DNA of 64,000 nt from Monosporascus cannonballus (taxonomy: Eukaryota > Ascomycota > Sordariomycetes > Xylariales). The position numbers and the translations under genes are program-made. The stretch spans positions 1 through 64,000 of the forward strand of contig QJNS01000700.1 of the NCBI GenBank assembly GCA_004154925.1, read 5' to 3'. Below the pieces are notes generated by a model. The model did not search any database. It saw nothing but the letters and a program-made list of their open reading frames with translations, and was not told the origin of the DNA. Below, piece by piece: positions 47,018-59,432 of the stretch (the first letter of the stretch is position 1; each line of letters opens with the position of its first letter).

Positions 47018-50000
47018 GTGAAGACCATGGACCGCAGTGAGTTGAATCGCGCAACACTTGAGAAGAACAGCATCTTCTTCTTCCAAAAGAAAGGGGAATA
47101 CGGACAACTGCCGGCTCATGCCAACTCGCTTCGCGATGCATTGCTCGATTTCGAATGTACCCTGTCTGCGCGCCTATCCTTTTATTACGATGATGAATTT
47201 GAAGATCATGAAATGCTCTATTCGGTAATGGACAAGCTCTTCATGTCCAATTCGGAGCGCGCCTCCATTGTGCATTTAATTCAAACCTATCGACAGATCA
47301 AGCACGACGCCCAAAAACTCGACGACGGATATGATCGGGAAGCTGAATGGGTCAAGTTCTACGAGAAGAACTTTTTAGACAAACTCTGCAATGAGTTCGA
47401 ACTAACCGACCAAGACTCAAGACGGTAAATTCGGCTAAAAAACACTTAACGGAACATTCCACTTATTCTTCTTAGAGTCGCTCGCACAAAGTTCTACTAT
47501 GATGATTTCGATGTGTGAGTGGTCAGCTTCCCGTCATGACTGCTTAGACGCGACTAAGGCTTCGCAGTGCGAAAGAGCGCCCATGGGGCCTCTTTAGCGG
47601 CCCTGGAGACTTTCGCAAGGAGTATGGGAAGACAAACTTGACCAAGCCAGTTCCCGACTGGGTGGCTTGTTTTCGGGTGTATGATCTTGAATCAAGATCG
47701 AGCAGGGTCCCAAATGGCTCAAGTCGATGGTCCTGGGCCAACTCAGCTAAGGACTCAATCGTGGAGAACTTCTCCCTCGCAAGGCTAAAGGAATTGGCTG
47801 AACATGGCCTACAATTTAGCGCCGCGGACATCTTGCGTGGGAAGCGGAACTCCTCCATTGTGCCGTCTGACCTCCTTTGCTACCCCTGGCTCATCACTGA
47901 ATATAAGAGGAAAGATAAGCGAGGGGATGTGGGGTGTTACTGCCAAGCAGCGAATGCTGGAGCAGCCTCTCTCATGCTGCTTCAGACTTTGGTTAGACAC
48001 TCAACATGCAAGACAGTCTTGCCGGTTGTTACGATGACTACATCGGGCCCTGAAGTTCGCATTTGGATCTGCTTCTTCGATGATTCTTTGAAGAGATATG
48101 TGGGTTTTATCCAAAACTTGGCTGAGTTGCAGTTCTGACATATCTCCCTAGAATATGGTTTGCATCTGGGAAGGCGACATGAATCGAATTGCTAACACGA
48201 TTGAACTTCAAGCTATTCTAGAGAACACGCATACTTGGGCGATGCGAGTTCTTCGTCCGTGGATCTCTCATCAGATCGATCAATGGAAGTTCTCCTGTCA
48301 CATTGGGCGTAGCTGGGAACAGAAAGAGGGTGGGAGAACCGACTTGATAGACCAATTTAGTGCTCTGGTTGTAGCGAATCCCCTTCCCAAGATCATAGAC
48401 GAGCTGCAAGGTCGGAACAGTGCTCAGGTAATGGAATATTCCGAACTGGCAATGCTTTTTAAACAGCAGAACTCACTATTACTTGCTGAAATGCGGGAGC
48501 TTCTCGGAACACAGAGAGCCACTTCCAACACGGAGCGATCAAATAAGGGGCTTTCGTCGCGAGCACGGTCAATCTCGACACAGACAGATGGTGATCTTGA
48601 AATCCGACCTGAAGAGGGGGCGTATCATAGCATTCCGGGTCGAAACCAGACGTACACGCCGGAGGACAAGTCTGGCTTGGCCAATAGCGAGAGACGCTCT
48701 CCTCAGAGCTCAGCCCTGTCCGATGTCCCAGGAAATCCACGGAATACTCTAGGGCAACCGTCTTGCTCAGACCAGGTGCACGGTCAATCCATACCTTGGC
48801 CAATTTTTAGGCCACTGCAGACCCCAGTCTCGGCAGGGAATAAGGGTTCAGAAATGCAGGATGAGCAAAAAGATCATCAGCACAATTCACCCTTAAACAC
48901 CGACAATCTCTTGTCAACAATCCCCTTGTTCAAAAAACCTACATGCGACAAAAATCCGCTTACGGAAACTTTACCCCTGGTGCCTAAGGGGTTAGCTAAA
49001 CCTTGGCCAGAAAGAGAGCAGCAAGGCTTTGGGGATGATCATGCAGTCTTTGACCCCGATGCCAAGGTCCCACTGTTCAAAGGAGTTACTTTCGGCGGCA
49101 TCCCTATCAATCATGCATTCAGTTTGGGTATGAATTCCAAAACTCGGGACACTTCCAAGGATAGCGATCACTCAAGTAGGATAGCCAACAAGTCAGACAC
49201 CGGCCCTGGGCCTGCTACTCCATGTCTAGAGCTAGACTCTTCTAATCCAGAAGAGACGACCAGCGGACGGACCCCGCGTACATCGAGTTTTAAACACGTA
49301 TTCAAGAGTCAAACAGGTTTGGGCTTTGGAGGCCCAGATAAGACTTCAGCCAATACGCGATCCACGCCCCCGGATAGCCATCCTCGAGCAACTCAACCGT
49401 TATCGTCGGGCTCCAGCTCAATAATTGTGCAACCCAGTCAATCTCCCTTGCTCGAAGATAAACACAATTTATCGAATCACCAACAATCGAACAAGACTTC
49501 TCCGACTGCAACCCTAAATTCGCCCCTAGGCGCGAATTTGATCGAGCGCGAAAGATGGCTTCCTAGCCCTTTCCAAGCTCGGGGTCTCTCCCCAAGATCG
49601 CCATCGAATTTTCGGCTTCCATCCTATCCTGAAGCTAGACGAGATTCCGATGTCGTAGAGACAGACCCCCTATATTCACTACGCGATCTGTTTCGCCTTC
49701 CGCAGCTCGGCAGCTCAGATGAGAGTTGGTGCGCGTCACGGGCAGAATCCCCGGTACAGCGTCGGTTGTCCCATTGGACGGAATTAGACTTCCCCTTCTG
49801 GACTGAGATCACCCGTTACGCAAGTACTTCCACGATTGATGGCCTTCACGATGGTTATCCGTATTTAACCTACAAAGAAGGAGAGGTCTGTTTTTACGAG
49901 AAATCTTAAATTTTTGGGCTCAAGCTGACATTCTCTAGGTTTTCGATATATGGGGTGTTCGTGATGGATGGTATCTTGCTCGGAGAGGAATTGATCGGGA

Positions 50001-50922
50001 TGAACCAAAAGGCTGGATTAGGGCCGCAGACAGTACTTTCCGTTCTTTTGAGACAACGGCGTCGATGGCGATAGATGATGTGAGAATTAGGGGAAAGCTT
50101 GTGAGATGCGAGAAGACGGGTAGGCGAATTTACGTCAAGCTGCCGAATCCACCAGCAAAGGAGCGCCGCGTTTCAATCGAGTTCTTTGCTCACCCGCCTA
50201 GAGCCGCTTACACCTGCACTGGCGCTGAAGTCCCAGGGTCGAGGCACGAAGACGGGCTGCCGCCTGTAAGGCCACCGGATCCCCCCTCCTTCTCAAAGGA
50301 ACCGTCTACTTCGGCTGCGGAACATGGCAGCTGGACCAACGTCCCCGCTGATAAAAGCCAGAGTCCGCTGCTCCACGAAAGACAGAATGTTGGCCTGTTC
50401 GAACAGTCCAACAGGGGCAATTTCAAGGGTGGCCTATTTGCCGGCCAAGATACCAATGGGTGGAAGCCGAGATCAATTTCGAATCTGGACGAAGAGCGAC
50501 AGCGTTATGATGATGCAGGTCCTAGCAAGCCCATCAGGGAAGGGCTGTTTTGCTGGCATCCGAGCCCCAGCAGTTCGCAACAGGAGGGATTTCGCCCCTC
50601 AGATGCCTTAAAGACCCCAGCGAAAGCCAGCCTGTCCAATGTCGTGAAGACAAGCGCCCCTACTACGCCAGGGCTTTTTGGCAATAGCAATGCCTCCAAA
50701 CGCCCCGAACAAAATAGCGCATCCGACGAGAAACAGACGAGCACCCCTAAGGTAGGGTTATTCAGCAGCGACTCTTACACCCGAAGCACACCTCAGCTGT
50801 TCGGCAATTTCTACTCAAATGAGTGGAAACCGATATTTGGGAGTGCCTGCAACCCGAACACACATGAACGTCTGGAGAGCAAAAGTGGCGATCGAAAAGG
50901 AGATATGCCTGACGAAGGATGA
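47018..50922 (+). CDS. PD-(D/E)XK nuclease-like fungal protein with GLF-repeat tail
   Basis: Five exons (47018-47424, 47476-47514, 47568-48099, 48152-49885, 49939-50922) join in frame to 1,231 residues. After an N-terminal helical region comes a globular domain at about 150-400 with a nuclease-like signature: VPSDLLCYPWLITEYKR contains Asp250, Glu260 and Lys262 in D-x9-E-x-K spacing. It is followed by CYCQAANAGAASLMLLQ, VTMTTSGPEVRIWICF and CIWEGDMNRIANTI, phrases I associate with a fungal PD-(D/E)XK-like family of unknown function. Residues about 500-880 are Ser/Pro-rich disorder. Exon 5 adds a small domain (VFDIWGVRDGWYLARRG, RRIYVKLPNPPAKERR) and a tail with five GLF units at residues 1056, 1069, 1106, 1149 and 1177, then QLFG and IFGS. 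It is the last gene before the transposon block. Intron 3 (48100-48151, GTGGGT donor) is the least certain junction. Confidence 0.75.
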
Positions 50923-51326
50923 TGTAGTGATGGAAGAACCAGCGCGAGAAAATATGCACACGGAACAGGAGGCTTCCCTACAGCCCGAGAGCTGCATCTC
51001 CGCGAAGGAGAACCGGGGAGACGACTAACGAACAATGAATAGCCACCGAGGCAACAGAATCGTTTATGTAATAAGAAGATGCAACCACATGTGTCGACTT
51101 TGCGCACTAGAACTGTCGTAGGATAGGGATATCTCTGTTAATCATCGGGCTCTCGGCAGCCCGGAAAAATCCTATTCGGCGTGCTTATAATATATATAAA
51201 GCTTCCTAACTACCGTTCTTTAAAATTTAATTTTAATCAAAAATTGTTATTTCTTATAATTTATAGGAGTTATTTTCTAATTAGCTATAACAATTATAAA
51301 CCTGATATTTTAATATAAAATAATTT
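50923..51326. other. Gene-to-transposon transition
   Basis: About 400 bp in which genic composition gives way, near 51190, to AT-rich repeat DNA. No gene or complete repeat end is recognisable. Confidence 0.5.
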
Positions 51327-51650
51327 TGCGTAACGGCTTAAGGGTTTAACCTACTATTAAACCTAAGTCGCACAGATTATGTTAATAGGAATATTATGAC
51401 GGCTAACGGGTTTAACCAACTATTAAACCTTAATTGTACGGGTTTATGTTGGTAGGAATATCGTAGAAATCTGAACAACAAATATGATAACTAGTTACGT
51501 TTCGTAATACTAAAGGCGTCTTGGATAACGAAATTATATTACAAGCTGCTATTATCTAAATTACGGAAATAATAAACGTATATATCTTATTCCTGGCTTA
51601 GGGTGCTTAAAGGACTTAACCTGTTACGACTTGGTCCACCGTAAGAGCTC
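51327..51650. repeat. Two head-to-tail partial Gypsy LTRs
   Basis: A truncated copy (about 51327-51394) and a longer copy (about 51395-51605, perhaps to 51650) both begin with the LTR start block: GACGGCT or AACGGCT, GGGTTTAACC, ACTATTAAACCT. They match the starts of the LTRs at 51871, 53083 and 59433 and lie in the same orientation. No internal element sequence follows, so they are solo or fragmentary LTRs. Confidence 0.7.
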
Positions 51651-51654
51651 CAGT

Positions 51655-51840
51655 ATATATTACCTCAGCTAGCTCAGGCCTCCCTGGCTCGTTTTCCCAC
51701 TTTCTTCAAAGTTATTCAAGTACCGCTCCATAACGCTAAATATTAACTAATCAAATCCCAAATCCCCGTAACGAGCTAGCGAAGCCTGAGTTATAATTGC
51801 GTAAAAACGGCTTCGTTTGGTATATTTGCTTTTTCAAAAA
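51655..51840 (-). repeat. Dispersed repeat R, right copy (less mutated)
   Basis: Reverse complement of 17557-17746. This copy keeps GC at most sites where the left copy has A or T, so it looks closer to the unmutated form. It sits between the solo LTR fragments and the LTR of the host Gypsy element. I see no coding capacity. Confidence 0.8.
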
Positions 51841-51870
51841 AAAAAAATCCGTAATAACTTAATAATAAAA

Positions 51871-52240
51871 TGTGACGAACTAGGGGGTTTAACCAACTAT
51901 TAAACCTTAGTCGTACGGGTTTATGTTAGCAGGAGTATCGTGGGAATCTAAGCAATGGAGATAGTAATCGTGTTACGTCTCGTAATATTAAGGGTGCTTT
52001 AGGTAACGAATTATTATTGTAAGCTAAAGCTATCTAAATTATGGAATTAGTGAGCGTATATATCCTTTTTCTTCCGTTTTTGTCGAACCTGGCTTTATGG
52101 GCTTTATAATCAATTTTATCGAACCTGGCTTTATGGGCTTTACGATCGATCTTGTCGAGTTATTACGTAATTCGACTTATATAGCATAATTTTTTTTGTT
52201 ACGACCGTTTTCCGAGGCCGTAATTTGTCGGGTTATAATA
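51871..52240 (-). repeat. 3' LTR of the host Gypsy element
   Basis: Starts TGTGACGAACTAGGGGG and ends near GGGTTATAATA, aligned with the ends of the two LTRs of the inner element. Its first 200 bp match them, but its middle differs and contains a 37-bp tandem duplication built on CGAACCTGGCTTTATGGGC (about 52083-52156). It is therefore a different LTR variant. Confidence 0.7.
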
Positions 52241-53082
52241 TGATTTTCTTTTTTCATAATTTTCGCCCCGAAAATTTTCTTTTTTTTCTGTAAGTTTTCT
52301 TTTTGTTATTATATCGGGCCGTATTAAAAAACTAATTAACCGAAAAATAGAAAAGCGAAATAATTTGTTTAAGTTAATTACTTTTTGAGCTATGGATATG
52401 CCTGTATATTTTTAATATGTTCGTTACGGATTATTATTTTATTGTGCTTTTTCGTCGAATTCTTCCGGTACGAAAAATACGTAATGTGGAACCAAGGTTT
52501 TTATGACGTTAACGGTTTTTTTATTTTTTAATTCGAAATATTCGTTTTTAATTATTTTAAGGTTAAAACGGAACTTAAAAAGATTAAGAAGAAAGCGAAA
52601 TAGGCGTAAGCCAAGGTTCGCCGTTTTCGAAAATAAAAGAAATTATGGGCCAACCGTATAGTACGTATTTTTTTTCGTGGGTTTCGATCTTTGGAAAAAT
52701 TGGATAAATTGGAACGTTAAAAGAAACAAGCCGAATTGGAAGCCGTTAAGGTTACGTCGACAGAGACCGTGCGTCTTTTCGACTAGTTCAACCTGGAATT
52801 TACCGATTGGTCGTCCATTAATTAAGGAGTTTTTAACCTTGTTAACCTCGACGTTGCTGGTAAAAGTTCCTTAATAAACGCTGGGCGCCAATAAAGTTCT
52901 TAGCGAGTTCCCAGGTATTTTCGGAATCTGGATGCTTTTTCCATTTAATTAGATATTGGGTAAATCCGTTTTGTTTTCGTATATCGAAAATTTTCTTTAT
53001 TTCGTATACCTATTTGTTTTTTTATTTTTATATTATTTTGTGCCGTATATATTTTGATTGTATTTGTTGCTAATTCGAATAA
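52241..53082 (-). pseudogene. Host Gypsy element, 3' part with chromodomain
   Basis: Read on the minus strand, 53010-52879 encodes a recognisable retrotransposon chromodomain with phrases FDIRKQNGFTQYLIKW and PDSENTWELAKN; its two key tryptophans are intact. This is the integrase C-terminus of a chromovirus-type Ty3/Gypsy polyprotein. The sequence stops abruptly at AATAA (53078-53082), where another element begins, and resumes at 59815. The flanking coding sequence carries stops and frame breaks. The integrase chromodomain is known in other chromoviruses to steer insertion toward heterochromatin. Confidence 0.8.
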
Positions 53083-53463
53083 TGTGACGGCTAGGTGGTT
53101 TAACCAACTATTAAACCTTAAGTCGATGGGTTTATGTTGGCAGGAGTATCGTGGGAATCTGAGCAATGAATACAGTAATCGTATTACGTCTTTTAATACC
53201 GGAAATGCCTTATTGTAAACGATTAGTATTAATAAGTATTATAAACTGAAGTTATTTAAATTATGGAATTAATAAGCGTATATATCTTTATAAGTTAATT
53301 GGATCTTTATTAGATCTTAACGTTATTAAAGATTTAATGCTATTGGATTTGGTTAGTTTTATATAAATTTATTTAGATCTTGATGCCAAAAGAGATCCAA
53401 ATTACGTGATTTTTTTTGTAGGTCCGACCGTTTTCGTGGCTGATCTTGGGTTGGGTCGTAATA
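53083..53463 (-). repeat. 3' LTR of the nested Gypsy element
   Basis: Matches 59433-59814 along its whole length, apart from numerous transitions and about 1 bp of length difference. The left edge is TGTGACGGCTAGG; the terminal CA has become TA at 53462-53463. Confidence 0.82.
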
Positions 53464-53879
53464 CGATTCCCTTTTTCCTAGGATTTTTACCTTTAAAGAT
53501 TTTCCTTTTTGGTAAGTTATTTTCCTTTATTATGGTAGGTCGTATTGTTAACTGTAAGCTTCGCAGTTATCCCAATTAAAGAAAAAGCTTAGATTTTTTG
53601 GTTACTTATATTGTTAAATTTAGTTTTAAAGTTATGCCGTATACGCTTTATTTCGAAAATAGTACAAAATGTCAAATAATTAAAAAAATTTGTCGTTATA
53701 GCAAATATATTAAGAACTGTCGTCGTTGCGATGGTTCTGGCGTTTTAATCGATTCCTTACGTCGTATTAAGGAGGAAAAAAATTATTTAAATTGCGAAAA
53801 AGCTATTGTTAAAAAAACGTTTTTACGCCTTTAACAAGAATTAAAAAAGAATTTAGTATGCAAATAGCGTGATATCGAC

Positions 53880-56800
53880 GAGACCATTAATCGCTTTTTT
53901 CGTTTTCGTCGTCAAAATTTTTTTTTTACGTTAAGGGAATTAAAATTGTTAATTGCGGTTTTTAGTTAATGGATAAGTTGGATAAGCAAAAGCGTATGGA
54001 GGCCGAAATTCCGCTTTTTGTGCCATTTTTTGCTTCCTTTAATTGGTCTATTTCTGAGAACTTTAATTGGGGGTTTTTTTTCGGTAATTCCGTTATCGCT
54101 AATAAAAATTTTTTAATAAGCGCTGGGCGCCAATGAGGTTTTTGGCGAGTTCCTAGGTGTTTTCGAAATTTAGATATTTTTTTTATTTGATTAGGTATTA
54201 AGTAAATCCGTTTTATTTTCGTATATCGAAAATTTCTTTTATTTCGTATACCTGTTCGTTTTTTATTTTTATATCGTTTTGTACCGTATATAGCTTAATC
54301 GTATTTGCTGTTAATTCGAATAAGGAAATATGAAAAATTAGATAAAATTTGATTTTCGGTAAAAGTTTTAATTGGTAATTATTTTCTAAGATTTTCTTGG
54401 CGATTTTGTATAAACCGATATATTTAAAATCGAGTTTTTTGCTAGGTCGTTTTGTTTAAATATTTTTTATAACCAGGAAAACTATTTCCCCTTTTTCGAA
54501 GGTTGGTTTTTTTAACCTTTTTTGGTTATAATATTTATTTATTTGATTTCGTACGAATTCCAGTTTTGTTTTTATTTCTTAATACAGTTATCGTAACTGT
54601 TCTGACGTAAAAATTATTTTAATATTAATTAAACCGTTATCGCGCGTTTTTTTGTAAACCTTTAAAATAAAATCAAAATTTACGTTTATAGGTATTATTT
54701 TAATACTTTCGTAATAATTAATATTGTAAATTAATTAAGTAATCGGTAGTTTTTTAATTTAATTATTTTGTTCGTAATTGATATAATATCGTAAATAAAT
54801 TTCCAAGATTTAGTTTATTTATTTTATTTATTTATTTATTTAAGGTTTAAATACGTTGGATAATTTGTAATTTAGGCCGATTTGTGTTATAAGGCCTTGC
54901 CAAAATTTAGATGCAAATATTAATCCTTTATTTAATATAATTTTTATTGATAATTCATATATATTGAAAATATGTTTAAAAAAATGTATATTAGTTATTC
55001 GGTATTTATGTTCTTATAATATGGTAAAAAATAAAAAACTTTTGTGAATCGATCGACGATTACGAAAATGCTATCGTAATATATTCCCGTAACTGGATTT
55101 TTTAATATAAGAAATTTGGTAATAAAATCGAATATAATTAAATATTACGGTTGTTTTACGACTGGTAATGGCTGTAATTCTCCGTATGGCTTATATCGTC
55201 GAATCTTTACTTTGGCGCAAATATTATATTGCCGTATAATTTTCTGAACTATTAATTTTATTTTAAAAAAGGAATATGTACGTCGAAATCGCTTTAGAAT
55301 TTTATGAATCCTTGGATATTTATATAATTAATGTTTGTATATTTTTCGTATTAAATCCTTTTGATATTTTTCTAGCATTTATATTTATTTGTTTTTTGGT
55401 TTTCTAAAAGATTATTATTATATTATTGGATTTTTTAATATATATTGCTGGATATTGCCCGAATCGTTACAATTTGTCATAAACGTAAATATGTTTTTAT
55501 AATGGTATTAAAAATTATATAACTAATTTTAACCAATTTTTTTTCGGGGTTTGGTTGCTTGCTTAAGGTATTTATTTTGCCGTTCTTTAAACTTTTCTTA
55601 TAAATAATAACGAAATTAAAGTTCGCTAATTTTTTCGCGTAACGAAATTATCGTTTTATAAATTTCCTGGTTGTAGTAAATCAGGTAAAATTTTAATAAT
55701 CCGTATAAATTTTAACCTAGTATAAATTTCCTTTTAGGAAATACCTAAATTCCCGAAATGCCATAATAATAGCTATAAATTTTTTATTTGAAATACCGTA
55801 ATTAAATTCGGCTTTTTTTAACTTATACGAAAAAAATATAATAAAATGTAATTTATTTTAATTATTTTATTGTCCGATTATTACGTTTAACGCGTAATCC
55901 TAAATATTAGTTTTTAATTTAATAAGGCGGTTTACATGGTATATAATTAATATTAGCTTATTAATAATTATATTTTTAATAGCTTAAAATGCTTTTTCTG
56001 TATTTAACGTTTATTTGAATTTTTTTTTCGTAAGATTCGTTAGGGGTATGGTTATTTTGTTAAAATTTCGAATAAATTTCCTGTAGTAGTTGGCGGATTT
56101 AAGGAATACCTATATTTCTTTAACTGTTATTGGCGTTTATTATTCTGTAATTGCAATACCTTTTTTAGGGTTTATCTTAATGTGTTCTGGGGTAATAATA
56201 TATCCTAGATATTTCATTTTTTATATATAGAATTAATTTCTTTTTTGCGTTAATAAGTAACTTTATATTTTATAAAACTTAAAAAATTTTATAAACGTAT
56301 TTTGCATATATTTTTTTTGTTTTTTAAAAAATAAAAATATTATCGAAATAGTAAATAATGAAAATATCGAGGTATTTTCGTAATACGTAATTAATTATTC
56401 GCTAAAAAGTTACTGGTGCGTTCGTAAGTCCTATTAATATAACCAAATACTTAAATAGTTTGTATTTCGTTTTGAAAACTGTTTTTTATTTGTATTTTTT
56501 TTAATTTAAATAAAGTTATATTTATTTTTAAAATTAAATAATATAAATTATTTAGTTCCGTAAAATCTGTTTTTTATTTCCGTAATTAAGGGTAATAATG
56601 TTTAATTTTTGATAATAAAGTTATTTAATTATTAATAATTAATTATAAGTCGTAATTTTTTATTTTTTTTAATACGAAAAATATTAGGTATTTTGCTAAT
56701 ACTTTCGAAGGTTAAATTTATTCTTTTTATAGCCGATCTTTTAGGTATTTTCTGAAAATACGTAATTCGTTTTTATTAAGGTTATAAATAAGGTAAAACT

Positions 56801-59372
56801 TTGTTGAAAATCCTTTTTAAAAAATTATCTTATAATTTTATTTATTATATTCTAATAATTTTGTATCGAATTTCTTTTAAAGAGCTGTTCGTATTTGTGA
56901 TATTATAATGGCATATTGGTTAGATTTTTTGATTTTTGGAGTTATTATTTTTATTTTTTTAAATTATTATTTAGGTATTTTCATTTCGTTTTAATAATAA
57001 TAATAATACGTTATATTTTTCTTTAATATGTTTTTTTGTATTTTGTTCCTTTAGATAATAAGGTATTTGTCGTATTTTTATGTTTGTATTCGTTATTATT
57101 ATCGATTAAATATTAAGATTTTAATTTTCTTTTTTATTTGTTAATAAGGAATAAAATAAAATTTATTTAATTAATTTTTCCGTTAATTAAAATTCCGTAT
57201 TGGCATATTTATGGTAATTCTAAAATTATATCGTAATTCCCGAATAAAACGATATCGAAATTAACTATTTAATATTATTTTTTAATAAAAATCTCGAAGT
57301 AATTAATTTTGCGTATAATTTTTCCGTTATCGTAAGCGAATTTTTAACTTTCGGTATTCGTTATTATGTAAGGTTCCAACTTATATTTCCATAATAATCT
57401 GAACTTATTAACTATATTCGGTGTAATGTAATTTCCGCCCAAAGTTCCGTAATTTATTATTACGGTATATTAATACGTTCCGATTTGTATTTCTAAGATA
57501 ATAAAATCGTTAACGTTTTTTATCGTCATATTTAAAACCCTTTTCGGAAATTCCTTTTAATTCCTTTGGGTTTCGTTATTTTGCGGCTTTTTTACAGGTA
57601 ACTTTTTTTTTAATTTTTATTCGAATTTATCGAACTTTGCTTATGTTTTTTCGTTTAACGTATTTAGTTGTTATATTTGTTGCTATTGTTAGTATATTAT
57701 TCTTTCGAGTTATATTAATTATTCTTAATTTTTTTGCAATTTTTCTCCTTATCGAATAAATTGTTTTTTTATGTTTGCGATTATATCCCATTATATGTCG
57801 TTTTGGTTATCGTTTTAGAAACTTTTTATAAATTAACATATTTTTTCCTTAATAACCTTTTTTTCGTAAGGATTTATAATAAATATTAATTAAAAATAAA
57901 GGTTTATAATAACTTTTTAATAATGCTTTTTTATCGTACGCTGGATTAACTCTTTTTCTATTTAATAATTATATTATTTATAATAACAAAAAGGGTTTTT
58001 TTATAAGTATTATTTTCTTTTGGGCTAATTTTCCGTTTCGGCTAATTGTTGGATATTTCCTGGGGCTATGGTTTAAAGCTGTCGATACTATTATTTGTTG
58101 TTTTTGTTATGCCCGGTACGGTTTGGAAAATCGAATCCCTTATAATATATACGGGTAATTCGTACGTAAATATGTTATTTTTATTTTTTATAATCGGGAT
58201 ATTTTCGTCGTCGACAATATATAGCATATATTTTGCCGTATCGATTAGGGGTTCCGAGACAGATTTTTTTTGTCTAATCTTAATATTTGCGTAATTATTT
58301 TTGTAATACCTTTTGCTTTATTTGCGTTATTTATTAAGCTAGCTTTCTGGTTTTTCGCATTTTTTATCAAATTTCTTATCGTAATAATCCTTATTAAACC
58401 TTTTGCTTAAGGCCTGATACGTATTTGGTTTAGATTATATTAATAATTTTACTATCGTTTCCTTAATTATTTCTAAATTGTCCTTCCGGTATAGGGATTT
58501 AGTTATCTTATCGTAACTTTTTAGGTTTCTTGTATTTATAGGCCTTATGTTTTATTTTGCCATAATTAAAGCACTTAATCTGGCTCCAATTTTATTTATA
58601 GGTAATGCCGAATTCCATAGGTCCTAACGCCGTTCCGTAAAAAGTAAAAGGTGCGTCTTATTTTTTCCTTTCGTTGGATTTATATTTCGAACGTAAAGCG
58701 TATTATTTTTTCTTTTTTTATCGTTTTTCAAATTATCGGTTATTAATTTTAATTACTTTTGCAATATACCGGTTTAAGGTAATTAATTATTCGATCCGAA
58801 TAATTTCATTTTTTATATTATTTTTTAATCCTTTATAAAATATATCGATAAGGATATCGGCTTTGTCGTTTTCCTATTTTATCTTAACCGCAAAACCTTT
58901 AAAAGTTACGGCGTATTTGGACGTAAATCTTTTTTATTAGAATTATAAAAGTTATTAAGCTGTTAATCGTTTTTTATCCGGATTGCCAAAATTATTGCGT
59001 ATTTTGTTTTCGAAATTGATATAAGTTAAAAAGATTTCGTTAATAAATTTTTTTTTATTTTTATTTTATTTTCAAAAAGTTTTTTATAATGGGTTTAAAT
59101 TAATTAGCCGTATTTCTTATTAGGTATGTTTTTATTGTTAAGATTATATTCGTTAGATCGTTAAAGTTTAAAAAGCGAAGGTAAATTTGTGCCTAAGTTA
59201 AAAAAGTTTAAGGGTTATTTTTTCCATTATAGGGTTCTGGCTTTTTTGGCTTTATACGGGCGAGAAAGGGTTGGGCAGGTGGCGTAGCCCTAAGTTGTCG
59301 GATTTCTTTTTCCAGCTCCCGAATTCGAACCTAAAGCTGCTAAGTAAGGGTTTCCTGAATGCTGGTCGACAT
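53880..59372 (-). pseudogene. gag-pol remnant of the nested Gypsy element
   Basis: The minus-strand start codon at 59372, 60 bp inside the 5' LTR, begins a gag-like reading MSTSIQETLT that meets two TAG codons where CAG is expected. A CCHC zinc knuckle lies at 58573-58532, with two of its cysteines changed to tyrosine. The reverse-transcriptase active-site box is at 56365-56327 (reading YYFDNIFIF, where the second catalytic Asp has become Asn). An integrase zinc-binding and linker segment lies at 55262-55149 (AKVKIRRYKPYGELQP). A chromodomain lies at 54252-54119, with Trp and Gln codons now stops. The order gag, RT, integrase, chromodomain is that of Ty3/Gypsy. All changes seen are C to T or G to A. 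Confidence 0.8.
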
Positions 59373-59432
59373 TTTGATAGTATTAAGTATTGTTCAAAGT
59401 TTGACGGTATTACTGGACAAAAACTTATAACA

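Noticed and set aside
58046..58294. 82-residue hydrophobic plus-strand frame resembling a membrane protein
   Set aside because: It lies antisense to the gag/pol region of the nested Gypsy element; hydrophobicity comes from T-rich RIP-mutated DNA.
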